In this document: positions 37,430-44,979 of the stretch, piece after piece
How the letters are laid out: every line of letters begins with the position of its first letter
Position numbering within the stretch: position 1 is the stretch's first letter
Made by a program: the position numbers and the translations under genes
Notes under the pieces: generated by a model
Seen by the model: the letters and a program-made list of their open reading frames with translations, nothing else
Databases searched by the model: none
Told to the model about the DNA's origin: nothing
Source of the DNA: Pseudomonas viridiflava
Lineage (GTDB): Bacteria; Pseudomonadota; Gammaproteobacteria; Pseudomonadales; Pseudomonadaceae
NCBI RefSeq assembly: GCF_900582195.1
Contig: NZ_UTHA01000125.1
Span: forward strand, 1 to 64,000
Direction: 5' to 3'
Length of the DNA stretch: 64,000 nucleotides

Positions 37430-37447
37430 TAGGTAACTAAGTAGTTG
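37430..37447 (-). promoter_or_regulatory. operator-like site similar to the gcd operator
   Basis: TAGGTAACTAAGTAGTTG on the plus strand matches the gcd-promoter site TAGGTAACTACCTAGTTA (16691-16708) at 15 of 18 positions, including the TAACTA-N2-TAGTT inverted pair. It lies about 55-75 bases downstream of the predicted start of transcription. No -10 element adjoins it. Confidence 0.4.
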
Positions 37448-37458
37448 TCTCTGAAACG

Positions 37459-37492
37459 ACAGGGCGCGAGTAAGAGATTGCTCGCGCCCTGT
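37459..37492 (-). promoter_or_regulatory. perfect 12-bp stem-loop at the 5' end of the polysaccharide leader
   Basis: ACAGGGCGCGAG (37459-37470) and CTCGCGCCCTGT (37481-37492) are perfectly complementary around a 10-base loop. On the minus strand it would form about ten bases after the predicted transcription start. No U-run follows on either strand, so it does not look like a rho-independent terminator. Confidence 0.7.
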
Positions 37493-37509
37493 AAAAATCA
37501 ACCTTGGTA

Positions 37510-37538
37510 GTTATCGGCCAGTCTTTACGGCCTGTCAA
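37510..37538 (-). promoter_or_regulatory. predicted sigma-70 promoter of the polysaccharide operon
   Basis: On the minus strand a perfect TTGACA (37538-37533) is 17 bp from GATAAC (37515-37510), a four-of-six match to TATAAT. A start near 37503 would give an rfaH leader of about 330 bases that contains the stem-loop and the ops-like element. Confidence 0.55.
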
Positions 37539-37779
37539 ACGTTCCCAGTCAAAAAACACGCCATTTGTCTGCTCGTGATGGCACTCATACGCAGGTTATT
37601 GTTTTCTAAGGCGTCATCCTTTTGTCGGAACGCAAGAAACTTTACTGTCACTTCAGAGTCGTCGCTTGCTATTTAGATCGGACGCTAATCCCCATAGTTG
37701 GGGAAGTTATAAAGTCTGGACTCCGCAACTCGACCAACGCTATAACTAATCGCCTGGCGACTTGGCTGGAGTGACGAAT

Positions 37780-38757
37780 ATGTCCGTTCTTGTTACAGGT
37801 GCTGCAGGCTTTATTGGATATCACACGGTCAGACGATTGATATTGCAAGGCCATCAAGTAATCGGCATCGACAACCTCAACGATTATTACAGCGTGGAAC
37901 TCAAACAGGCGCGCCTCAAGCAATTGAGCGAGCTGCACGGCTTCCATTTTGAGACCATGGACATTGTCGATAAGCCAGCTTTGATGGCGCTGTTCGAAGA
38001 GCAGGGGTTCACCGAGGTTGTGCATTTGGCCGCGCAAGCGGGTGTCCGCTATTCGCTCGACAACCCGGATGCCTATGCGCAATCAAATCTGCTGGGCTTT
38101 CTCAATGTGCTGGAAGCCTGTCGGCACTACCCGCCCGCGCATCTGATCTACGCGTCGAGCAGCTCGGTGTACGGCGCCAACAGCAAACTGCCATACCGCG
38201 TCGATGACGCGGTCGAGCATCCGGTGTCGCTGTATGCCGCCACCAAACGCGCCAATGAATTGCTTGCCGACAGCTACTGCCATCTCTACGGCCTGAAGGC
38301 CAGCGGGCTGCGGTTTTTTACCGTCTATGGACCATGGGGCCGACCGGATATGGCGTTGTTCAGGTTCACCGAAGCGATCCTTCAGGGGCGGCCGATTGAT
38401 ATTTACAACCAGGGCCAGATGGCGCGGGACTTTACCTACGTCGATGACGTTGTCGAAAGCATCGTCCGCCTGTGCCCGAAGCCGCCGGTGCCGAACAAGG
38501 AAGGCGAGGGCAGCCACCGGATTTTCAACCTCGGGCGGGGCAGGCCGATAGCGCTGCTGGATTTTGTCGACTGCCTGGAGACGGCATTGGGCATAAAAGC
38601 CCAACGCAATTTGCTGCCGATGCAGGCAGGCGATGTGGTCAAGACCTGGGCTGATGTTTCGGCGCTGGCAGACTGGATCGGGTTTTCGCCGCAGGTAGAG
38701 GTTGAGGTGGGGGTGGCGGAGTTTGTGCGCTGGTATCGTCAGTATTATCGGGTGTGA
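37780..38757 (+). CDS. UDP-glucuronate 4-epimerase type NAD-dependent epimerase
   Basis: An extended SDR of 325 residues: TGAAGFIGYHTVRRL at about 6-20, SSSSVYGANSKLPY, the YAATK catalytic pair, and GLRFFTVYGPWGRPDMALF, the last typical of UDP-glucuronate epimerases (LspL/Cap1J group). It would turn UDP-glucuronate, the Ugd product, into UDP-galacturonate. The start at 37780 has GGAG eight bases upstream. It is divergent from the polysaccharide operon across the shared leader, so it probably supplies that operon. Confidence 0.88.
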   Translation: MSVLVTGAAGFIGYHTVRRLILQGHQVIGIDNLNDYYSVELKQARLKQLSELHGFHFETMDIVDKPALMALFEEQGFTEVVHLAAQAGVRYSLDNPDAYAQSNLLGFLNVLEACRHYPPAHLIYASSSSVYGANSKLPYRVDDAVEHPVSLYAATKRANELLADSYCHLYGLKASGLRFFTVYGPWGRPDMALFRFTEAILQGRPIDIYNQGQMARDFTYVDDVVESIVRLCPKPPVPNKEGEGSHRIFNLGRGRPIALLDFVDCLETALGIKAQRNLLPMQAGDVVKTWADVSALADWIGFSPQVEVEVGVAEFVRWYRQYYRV

Positions 38758-38810
38758 CTGATCGAGCGGTGGATAAACAGTAACGTCCCTGCAGACGGGG
38801 TGGATTACAC

Positions 38811-39623
38811 CTACGGTCTCGCAACTCCCGGCACATCCATATTGATCTTGCGCCAGAAAGCTTCCGCCAGACTGTAGACCGAGAAGGCAATCAGCCCCAA
38901 GGCCATCACCATCAAAATCAGCCAGCCTGCGGGTAGATTCTGCAGCGCATCAAGCGCTTCCTTCATACCCGGTGGATCCATGGCTTGATAGGTGGAACCG
39001 CTGACTGCCAGCAGCAATGCAATCTCGATAAACACCACGCCGCGCGCTATCAGACCAAACCGGGAGACCGGGCGGACGTAGCGCATGACCTCCTCGTCGG
39101 CCTCGAAATACTTCTCGAACGATGCTTTCCAGCCCTTGAAAATGTGCGCAATGCCGACCCCAAGCGGAATAAGGGCGATCAGGTACACCAGCCAGTTCGA
39201 GTGCTCCCAGGACAGAAGATGCGCCAGCCAGTCTTTGGTTTGTCCTGCGGAATCGCCCGAGCTTTTAATCCCGCTGATGAGCAGACCCAATGCAAAGAAC
39301 GCCAGAGCAGCGTTGACCAAGCCACCCACAAACAGCCCTGTGCGAATCACCAGACCTTTGAGTTTTGTGCCGTGATGATCGACATCGCGCGTTGCCTGGA
39401 GGACACGCCAGGCGGCAAATGCGAGCAGCCCCGCCACGACAAGTCCAACCAGAAAATAGCCGAATGGCTGGCCCAGCAAGGCTTCCAGACTCTTGTGACT
39501 GTCCTTGGGTTTCGTCGAATCCTGGGCTGCCAGCAATGCAAAGATGCCGATGATCAGATACAGCATTCCCCGGGCGGCGTAGCCTCCCCGAGCGAGGATG
39601 ACAAGGTTACTTTGCGCGGACAT
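38811..39623 (-). CDS. DUF1206 domain-containing membrane protein
   Basis: A protein of 270 residues with six predicted membrane segments in three similar pairs. Each repeat begins with an arginine-glycine motif: LARGGYAARGMLYLIIG, VIRTGLFVGGLVNAALAF and GLIARGVVFIEIALLL. This threefold repeat is the DUF1206 pattern. Function unknown; the protein should sit in the inner membrane. I chose the ATG at 39623 (AGGA upstream); the open frame continues to 39878 without features. It converges with the epimerase gene. Confidence 0.85.
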   Translation of the reverse strand: MSAQSNLVILARGGYAARGMLYLIIGIFALLAAQDSTKPKDSHKSLEALLGQPFGYFLVGLVVAGLLAFAAWRVLQATRDVDHHGTKLKGLVIRTGLFVGGLVNAALAFFALGLLISGIKSSGDSAGQTKDWLAHLLSWEHSNWLVYLIALIPLGVGIAHIFKGWKASFEKYFEADEEVMRYVRPVSRFGLIARGVVFIEIALLLAVSGSTYQAMDPPGMKEALDALQNLPAGWLILMVMALGLIAFSVYSLAEAFWRKINMDVPGVARP

Positions 39624-39807
39624 GGGACGTATTCCTGAGAGGTCATAGGAGAGCAGACCCTTCTTGTCGGAAGGGGTTCTATGACTTGTCGAAGAACACA
39701 GTGAGCTGGTTTTTGCAGATAACTCATCAATAGCCGGAATCGTCACCTGAAAACACCACGTCGTTTCGTTGCCGGTCGATAACGCCGACGCAGAGTAGCC
39801 GCACGGC

Positions 39808-40812
39808 TCATTCTGCGAGCGCTTTGGCCCTGGCGATTGAAAACGCTTTCGGCAGATTGGCGCCATTCTTCGCCGCAAGAATCTCGGCCATCACGCTGAC
39901 GGCGATTTCCGCAGGCGTCTTGCTGCCGATATACAGACCGATCGGTCCATGCAGGCGTTCAAGCGACGTCTCGGTTTCACCAAAATGTTCGATCAGGCGT
40001 TCGCGGCGCAGCTGGCTGTTGCGCCGCGAGCCGATTGCACCGATGTAGAACGCCGGGCCGCGGAGCGCTTCGAGCAGGGCCAGATCGTCGAGTTTGGGGT
40101 CATGACTCAAGGCGACGATGCAGGTGCGCAGATCGACCGCGAAGTCGCGCACCACGTCATCCGGCATGCCGACAATCCGCTCCACACCGTCTACTGCCCA
40201 GGTCTCGATGTACTCGGGACGCGGATCGCACACCGCCACTTTGAAACCGTTGAACAACGCCATGGTGGCCAGATACTCGGCCAGCGCGCCGGCACCGATC
40301 ATCAGCATCCGATAGCCCGGCCCCAGGGTGTTGAGCATCTGCGCGCCATCGAAGCTGAACTGTTCCGGCGTTGTGGTCAGTTCGAGCATCACTTTTCCGG
40401 ACGCCAGCGCCAAGCGACGACGGACCAATTGCCCGGCGTCCAGTTGCGTCAGCAGCTCATCAAGCGACTGCCACGCCGGGTTGAACTCAAGGATCAGTTC
40501 AAGCGTGCCACCGCACGGCAAGCCGAAGCGATGTGCCTCATCGGCGCTGACGCCATAGCGCACCACTTGCGGTGCGCTGTCGCTAAAAGCGTTGCCGCCA
40601 TGGGCCGTGGTGTAGCGATGGATCAGATCGTCCTCGATGCAGCCGCCGGACACGCTGCCGACCACGCGACCATCGTCACGCAACGCCATCATCGAACCCG
40701 TCGGCCGTGGTGAAGAACCCCAGGTGCGCGCCACCGTGGCGAGCAACACACGCTCGCCAGCGGCAAGCCAGTCCCGCGCCGTGCGCAGAACCAGCAAGTC
40801 GATGCTTTCCAT
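39808..40812 (-). CDS. XdhC family molybdenum-enzyme maturation protein
   Basis: A protein of 334 residues. The N-terminal XdhC_CoxI domain (TWGSSPRPTGSMMALRDDG, GSVSGGCIEDDLI) and a C-terminal Rossmann-like domain (MLMIGAGALAEYLATMAL, VCDPRPEY, GAIGSRRNSQLRRERL) are intact. XdhC proteins deliver the sulphurated molybdenum cofactor to xanthine-dehydrogenase-type enzymes. It is the last gene of a run with the cytochrome, molybdenum and iron-sulphur subunits, so it should mature that enzyme. Confidence 0.92.
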   Translation of the reverse strand: MESIDLLVLRTARDWLAAGERVLLATVARTWGSSPRPTGSMMALRDDGRVVGSVSGGCIEDDLIHRYTTAHGGNAFSDSAPQVVRYGVSADEAHRFGLPCGGTLELILEFNPAWQSLDELLTQLDAGQLVRRRLALASGKVMLELTTTPEQFSFDGAQMLNTLGPGYRMLMIGAGALAEYLATMALFNGFKVAVCDPRPEYIETWAVDGVERIVGMPDDVVRDFAVDLRTCIVALSHDPKLDDLALLEALRGPAFYIGAIGSRRNSQLRRERLIEHFGETETSLERLHGPIGLYIGSKTPAEIAVSVMAEILAAKNGANLPKAFSIARAKALAE

Positions 40813-40824
40813 CAAAAGATCCTC

Positions 40825-42177
40825 TTAGCGCATCTGCAGAATGATCGGGCTGCTGCTGGCCGGATCGGTGTGTTCACGCAGTTTGCCCACCGTCTGCGCA
40901 TCGACCGCGCTGGCCTGATTGCCCCAGGTGCTGCGCATGAACGTCAGCACTTCGGCGATCTGCTGATCCGACAGTTGCTCGCGGAAAGCCGGCATGCGAT
41001 AGGCGTCCGGCACACCGGCGGCTACGACACGCTGCGAACCATTCAGGGTGATGTTGATCGCCGAGGCGCTTTCCTTGGCCAGTGCAGACGTTGCGCCCGC
41101 CAGCGGCGGCATCCATTCCGGTTGACCCTTGCCGTCCAGACCGTGACATGAAGCACAGCGCGTCACGTAGGTATGCGCACCGGGCGAATCCAGACGTTGC
41201 GCTGCCGACACCGTTTGATACTGCCAAGGCGCGCCATCCCGTTCGCGATCCCCGGGAAGCGACTTCAGGTAGTGGGCAATCGCGCTCAGATCGTCATCGC
41301 TCATGAACTGCGTGGAGTTGTTGAACGCCTCTGTCATCGAGCCGTAGACCACCGCGTGTTGGTTGCGACCGGTCTTGAGGAACTGCACGATCTCCGCCTC
41401 GCTCCAGCGGCCCAGCCCGGTGTTGTGATCATCGCGCAGGCTCGGCGCGTACCAGCCATCGAGCAACGCACCGGCGAGGTACGGCTTACCGGCCTCATCC
41501 AGTGCCTTCTCGTTGAACGCCAAACCGCGCGGCGTGTGGCAACTGCCGCAATGCCCGGCCCCTTGAACGAGGTAAGCGCCACGGTTCCACTGTTGATCCT
41601 GCGACGGTTTCGCCGCATAAGGCTCAGCGTCGACAAACACACCGTTCCACAGTGCAATCGGCCAGCGCAGGTTCAGCGGAAACGGAATCGCGCTGGGGAT
41701 GTTCGCCTGTTTCACCGGCGCCACGCCTTTCATGAAGAACGCATACAGCGCACGCACATCATCGTCACTGAGTTTGGCGTAGGACGGGTAGGGCATCGCC
41801 GGATACAACCGGCGACTGTCGGGCGCCACGCCATGGCGCACCGCCCGGTCAAAATCCGCCAGGCTGTAGTGGCCGATGCCGGTTTCCGTGTCCGGGGTGA
41901 TATTGGTCGCATGGATTGAGCCCAACGGTGTGGCCATTTCCAGACCGCCGGCGAACGGCGCACCGCCCGGTACGCTGTGACAGGCCACGCAATCGCTGAG
42001 CCGGGCGACGTATTCGCCACGGGCGACCAGTGCCGGGTCGATGTCGGCCACGGCGATCTGAGAGGTTTCAAGGCGCGAGACGGGCTCGCGGGTGACATAC
42101 CAGGCCAGCAGGCCTGCCGCGACCAGGCACGGCACTGCCAGCCAGCCAGCGGTTCTTGCGAATCGGCTGTTATTCAT
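40825..42177 (-). CDS. tri-haem c-type cytochrome subunit
   Basis: A protein of 450 residues with an N-terminal membrane anchor/signal (about 10-27). Three haem-binding CXXCH motifs lie at 63-67 (CVACH), 210-214 (CGSCH) and 341-345 (CASCH), with later methionines as likely ligands. This matches the cytochrome subunit of alcohol/aldehyde dehydrogenases. With the adjacent molybdenum and iron-sulphur genes it should carry electrons from the periplasmic enzyme to the respiratory chain. The start at 42177 has GGAG five bases upstream. Confidence 0.92.
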   Translation of the reverse strand: MNNSRFARTAGWLAVPCLVAAGLLAWYVTREPVSRLETSQIAVADIDPALVARGEYVARLSDCVACHSVPGGAPFAGGLEMATPLGSIHATNITPDTETGIGHYSLADFDRAVRHGVAPDSRRLYPAMPYPSYAKLSDDDVRALYAFFMKGVAPVKQANIPSAIPFPLNLRWPIALWNGVFVDAEPYAAKPSQDQQWNRGAYLVQGAGHCGSCHTPRGLAFNEKALDEAGKPYLAGALLDGWYAPSLRDDHNTGLGRWSEAEIVQFLKTGRNQHAVVYGSMTEAFNNSTQFMSDDDLSAIAHYLKSLPGDRERDGAPWQYQTVSAAQRLDSPGAHTYVTRCASCHGLDGKGQPEWMPPLAGATSALAKESASAINITLNGSQRVVAAGVPDAYRMPAFREQLSDQQIAEVLTFMRSTWGNQASAVDAQTVGKLREHTDPASSSPIILQMR

Positions 42178-42194
42178 GGACGCTCCGGCGCTGA

Positions 42195-44447
42195 TCAAGT
42201 GAAGGTGTGTCGGCTCATGGGCAGGCTGCGCACCCGCTGACCGGTTAGCGCTGCCACTGCGTTAGCGACGGCGGGCGCGACCGCAGGCAACGGCGGTTCA
42301 CCGATGCCGCCCATTTTTTCCCCACTCTCGACCACACGCACATGGACCCGGGCCATCCGCGCAGGCGGCAGGATCGGATACAAGTCGTAGTTGCGCGCGC
42401 GGGGCTTGCCATCAATCCACACGGCTTCTTCCACCAGGGTTTGCGACAGTCCCAGCGCCACGGCGCCATTGACCTGAGCCTCGACGATCGCCGGGTTGAC
42501 GATGCTGCCCGGGTCAATCGCCTGCCAGATGTCGTGCACCTTGACCTGGCCGTTCTCGATGGACACCTCGGCGATCACCGCCGTCTCGGTACCGAACGGC
42601 GAAGCCATGGCCACGCCGCGCGCACGTTTGCTGCCATCCTCGGCGGTAAACGGCCCGCGCTTCCAGCCTCCGGACAGTTCACCCACCGCTTGCAGCAGGG
42701 TGGTCAGGCGTTTGTTGTCCCGCAGCAAATGCAGACGCAAGTCGAACGGGTCTTTACCACCCTTGTCGGCCAGTTCATCAAGGAACGATTCATAGAAGAA
42801 GTCATTGAGTGAATTGCCCACCGAACGCCAGTAACCGAGCATCGCCGGGCCTTTGACGTAGATCTGCGCGATGCGTTTGTTGGGGATCGCGTAGGTTTTG
42901 CCCGACAAGCCTTCAAGTGCCGTCGGGTCGAGTTTCTCTCCTTGCTTGCCGGCGAGGGCTTCGGTCGGGCCTTCGGTGGCACTGATCGCTTCGATTGCCA
43001 GCGGCCAGCCGTCGCTGTCCAGCGCAGCGCGGAAATTCACCGCAGCAACGGGACGGAGCACGTCGCGCAGGAACTCTTCTTCGCGACTCCAGATCAGTTT
43101 GACCGGACGCCCCACCGCTTTCGCCAGCGCGATTGCCTGAGGGTAGGGGCTGGCCGAGTCGTAAAGGAAATGCCTACCGAAGAACCCGCCCAGCAGCGGC
43201 GAATGCAAGGTGATGCGCGACGGGTCCAGCCCGGTGCGCTTGGCGATGTCGGCCCGGAACATGTCCGGCGCCTGATTCGGCAGCCAGACTTCCAGCGAAC
43301 CGTCCGGGTTGAATCGGGCCAGCGCTGACGGCGGCTCGAGTTGGCCGTGGTTCAGGTATTGGTTGTGGTAAGTGGCGTCGATCCGGGTCTTGGTTTCCTT
43401 GAGAATCGACGCCACGTCGCCTTCGTTTTCATCATCTTTGGCCGGGCCTTTATCTTCAGCGAGGTGCTTGAACCAGGCATCGCTGGAGAAGTCGGCGGGC
43501 ATCGGCCGCACTTTGCTGTCGGCCGTTGGTTCTTGCCAGTCGACCTGGATCGCCTCGACGGCACGTTTGGCGTGCCACCAACGCTCGGCGACCACCGCCA
43601 CGGCACCCGGCAAACGGTGCACGGAATGCACGCCTTTCATGGCCTTGACTTGCTCTTCGTTGCGCAGATTGCCCACGGTCATGCCCAGGCGCGGGGCATG
43701 TTGAACCGCAGCATGGAGCATGTCGTCGACCTTCAGATCAATGCTGTACAGCGCCTTGCCGGTGGACTTGTCATAGGCATCGAGGCGCTTCACCGGTTTG
43801 CCGATCCAGCGGAACTGGCTCGGATCACGCAGCTTCACGGACGCCGGATCGGGAACCGGCAGATCCATCGCGCGCTCGGCCAGTTCCCCGTAGGCCAGCG
43901 AGCGGCCCGACTTGGCATGCACGACTTTGCCAGGCTCGGTGCTCAACTCGCTCACCGGCACGCCAAGTTGCTGCGCACCCGCCTGCAACAGCATGGCGCG
44001 GGCGAGGGCGCCGAGGCGGCGCATGACCGGGTAGCTCATGCGCACCGACATGCTGCCGCCGGTGATGCGCATACCGTTTTCCAACACCACATAGGCTTCG
44101 CCGGGCGGCGCCGCTTCAACCAGAAAGGTCGACGGATCGGCATCCAGCTCTTCACCGACAATCTGCGCCATTGCGGTGAACGTACCTTGCCCGCCCTCCA
44201 TGAACGGGCAGAGCAGACGCACGCGGTTGTCCGGGCGGATCTCGAGAAACGCCGGCACCTGCGTGCCGCGCTCGGCTGTCGCAGCCGCAACGGCAGCTTG
44301 CACGCGCGTCGCACCCAGGGGCAGGCCGAAGCCGAGGACCAGTGCGCCGACGGCGGTACCGGTCAGGAAGCGTCTGCGCGAAACATTGATCGGTTCCTGC
44401 AGATCCAGTGCTGAGGCTTGCAGTGAAGGGTCGATACGAACGTTCAT
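42195..44447 (-). CDS. xanthine dehydrogenase family molybdopterin-binding subunit
   Basis: A protein of 750 residues with a twin-arginine signal (VSRRRFLTGTAVGALVLGFG), so it is exported folded. It belongs to the IorB-like group of the xanthine oxidase family, with two molybdopterin-binding domains (RFNPDGSLEVWLPNQAPDMF, LLGGFFGRHFLYD, and KMGGIGEPPLPAVAPAVANA near the end, where the Gly-Glu pair holds the active-site glutamate). It should oxidise an aldehyde or N-heterocycle in the periplasm. It follows the iron-sulphur gene with a TGATG stop/start overlap. Confidence 0.9.
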   Translation of the reverse strand: MNVRIDPSLQASALDLQEPINVSRRRFLTGTAVGALVLGFGLPLGATRVQAAVAAATAERGTQVPAFLEIRPDNRVRLLCPFMEGGQGTFTAMAQIVGEELDADPSTFLVEAAPPGEAYVVLENGMRITGGSMSVRMSYPVMRRLGALARAMLLQAGAQQLGVPVSELSTEPGKVVHAKSGRSLAYGELAERAMDLPVPDPASVKLRDPSQFRWIGKPVKRLDAYDKSTGKALYSIDLKVDDMLHAAVQHAPRLGMTVGNLRNEEQVKAMKGVHSVHRLPGAVAVVAERWWHAKRAVEAIQVDWQEPTADSKVRPMPADFSSDAWFKHLAEDKGPAKDDENEGDVASILKETKTRIDATYHNQYLNHGQLEPPSALARFNPDGSLEVWLPNQAPDMFRADIAKRTGLDPSRITLHSPLLGGFFGRHFLYDSASPYPQAIALAKAVGRPVKLIWSREEEFLRDVLRPVAAVNFRAALDSDGWPLAIEAISATEGPTEALAGKQGEKLDPTALEGLSGKTYAIPNKRIAQIYVKGPAMLGYWRSVGNSLNDFFYESFLDELADKGGKDPFDLRLHLLRDNKRLTTLLQAVGELSGGWKRGPFTAEDGSKRARGVAMASPFGTETAVIAEVSIENGQVKVHDIWQAIDPGSIVNPAIVEAQVNGAVALGLSQTLVEEAVWIDGKPRARNYDLYPILPPARMARVHVRVVESGEKMGGIGEPPLPAVAPAVANAVAALTGQRVRSLPMSRHTFT

Positions 44448-44902
44448 CACGCGTCTCCCTTGCCGGCCAGCTCATGCATGGCGGCATGAATCGCGTTGTA
44501 AGTGCCGCAGCGGCACAGATTGACCATCGCCGACTCGATCTGCGCATCACTCGGCTTGTGGTTTTGCTTGAGCAACGCGGTGGCGGCCATCACCTGCCCG
44601 GACTGACAGTAGCCGCACTGGGCGACCTGCAGATCGACCCAGGTCGAGACCACCCGTTTGCCCACGTCATCGCTTTCGATGGCCTCAATGGTGGTGACCT
44701 CGCGGCCAACCACACCCGCCACCGGCGTGACACAGGAGCGCACCACATTGCCATCCACCAGCACCGAGCAGGCGCCGCATTGCGCCAGCCCGCAGCCGTA
44801 CTTGGTGCCGGTCATGCCCAGGTCATCGCGGATCACCCACAGCAAGGGCGTATCGGCGTCGGCATCGACCTGATAGGTCTTCTGGTTGATTCGTAGTTCC
44901 AT
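44447..44902 (-). CDS. [2Fe-2S] subunit of molybdenum oxidoreductase
   Basis: A protein of 151 residues with two clusters: the plant-ferredoxin type at C37, C42, C45 and C57 (YGCGLAQCGAC) and the helical type at C96, C99, C130 and C132 (CGYCQSGQ, NLCRCGTY). This matches IorA-like small subunits. It has no signal of its own and should be exported with the molybdenum subunit. First gene of the iorAB-like-cytochrome-xdhC run. Confidence 0.93.
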   Translation of the reverse strand: MELRINQKTYQVDADADTPLLWVIRDDLGMTGTKYGCGLAQCGACSVLVDGNVVRSCVTPVAGVVGREVTTIEAIESDDVGKRVVSTWVDLQVAQCGYCQSGQVMAATALLKQNHKPSDAQIESAMVNLCRCGTYNAIHAAMHELAGKGDA

Positions 44903-44979
44903 GATTCACCCGCTGATCATCGGTTGACGTGCATTGTTATGAGCGCTGACACGCGGCGAGGCGCATCAGCGTTTTTCGT

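Larger units (their letters stand above)
37176..37779. other. AT-rich divergent leader and promoter region of the polysaccharide locus
   Basis: About 600 bp without a convincing gene, richer in A and T than its surroundings. It holds the promoter, stem-loop, operator-like site and ops-like site listed separately for the minus-strand operon. Toward the epimerase there is a small hairpin (TCCCC-ATAGTT-GGGGA) at about 37689-37704. I could not identify a confident promoter for the epimerase. Confidence 0.6.

Noticed and set aside
37459..37492. The perfect stem-loop as a rho-independent terminator
   Set aside because: Neither strand has a U-run after the stem: on the plus strand A residues follow, and on the minus strand CGTTTC follows. 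There is also no gene ending beside it on either strand.
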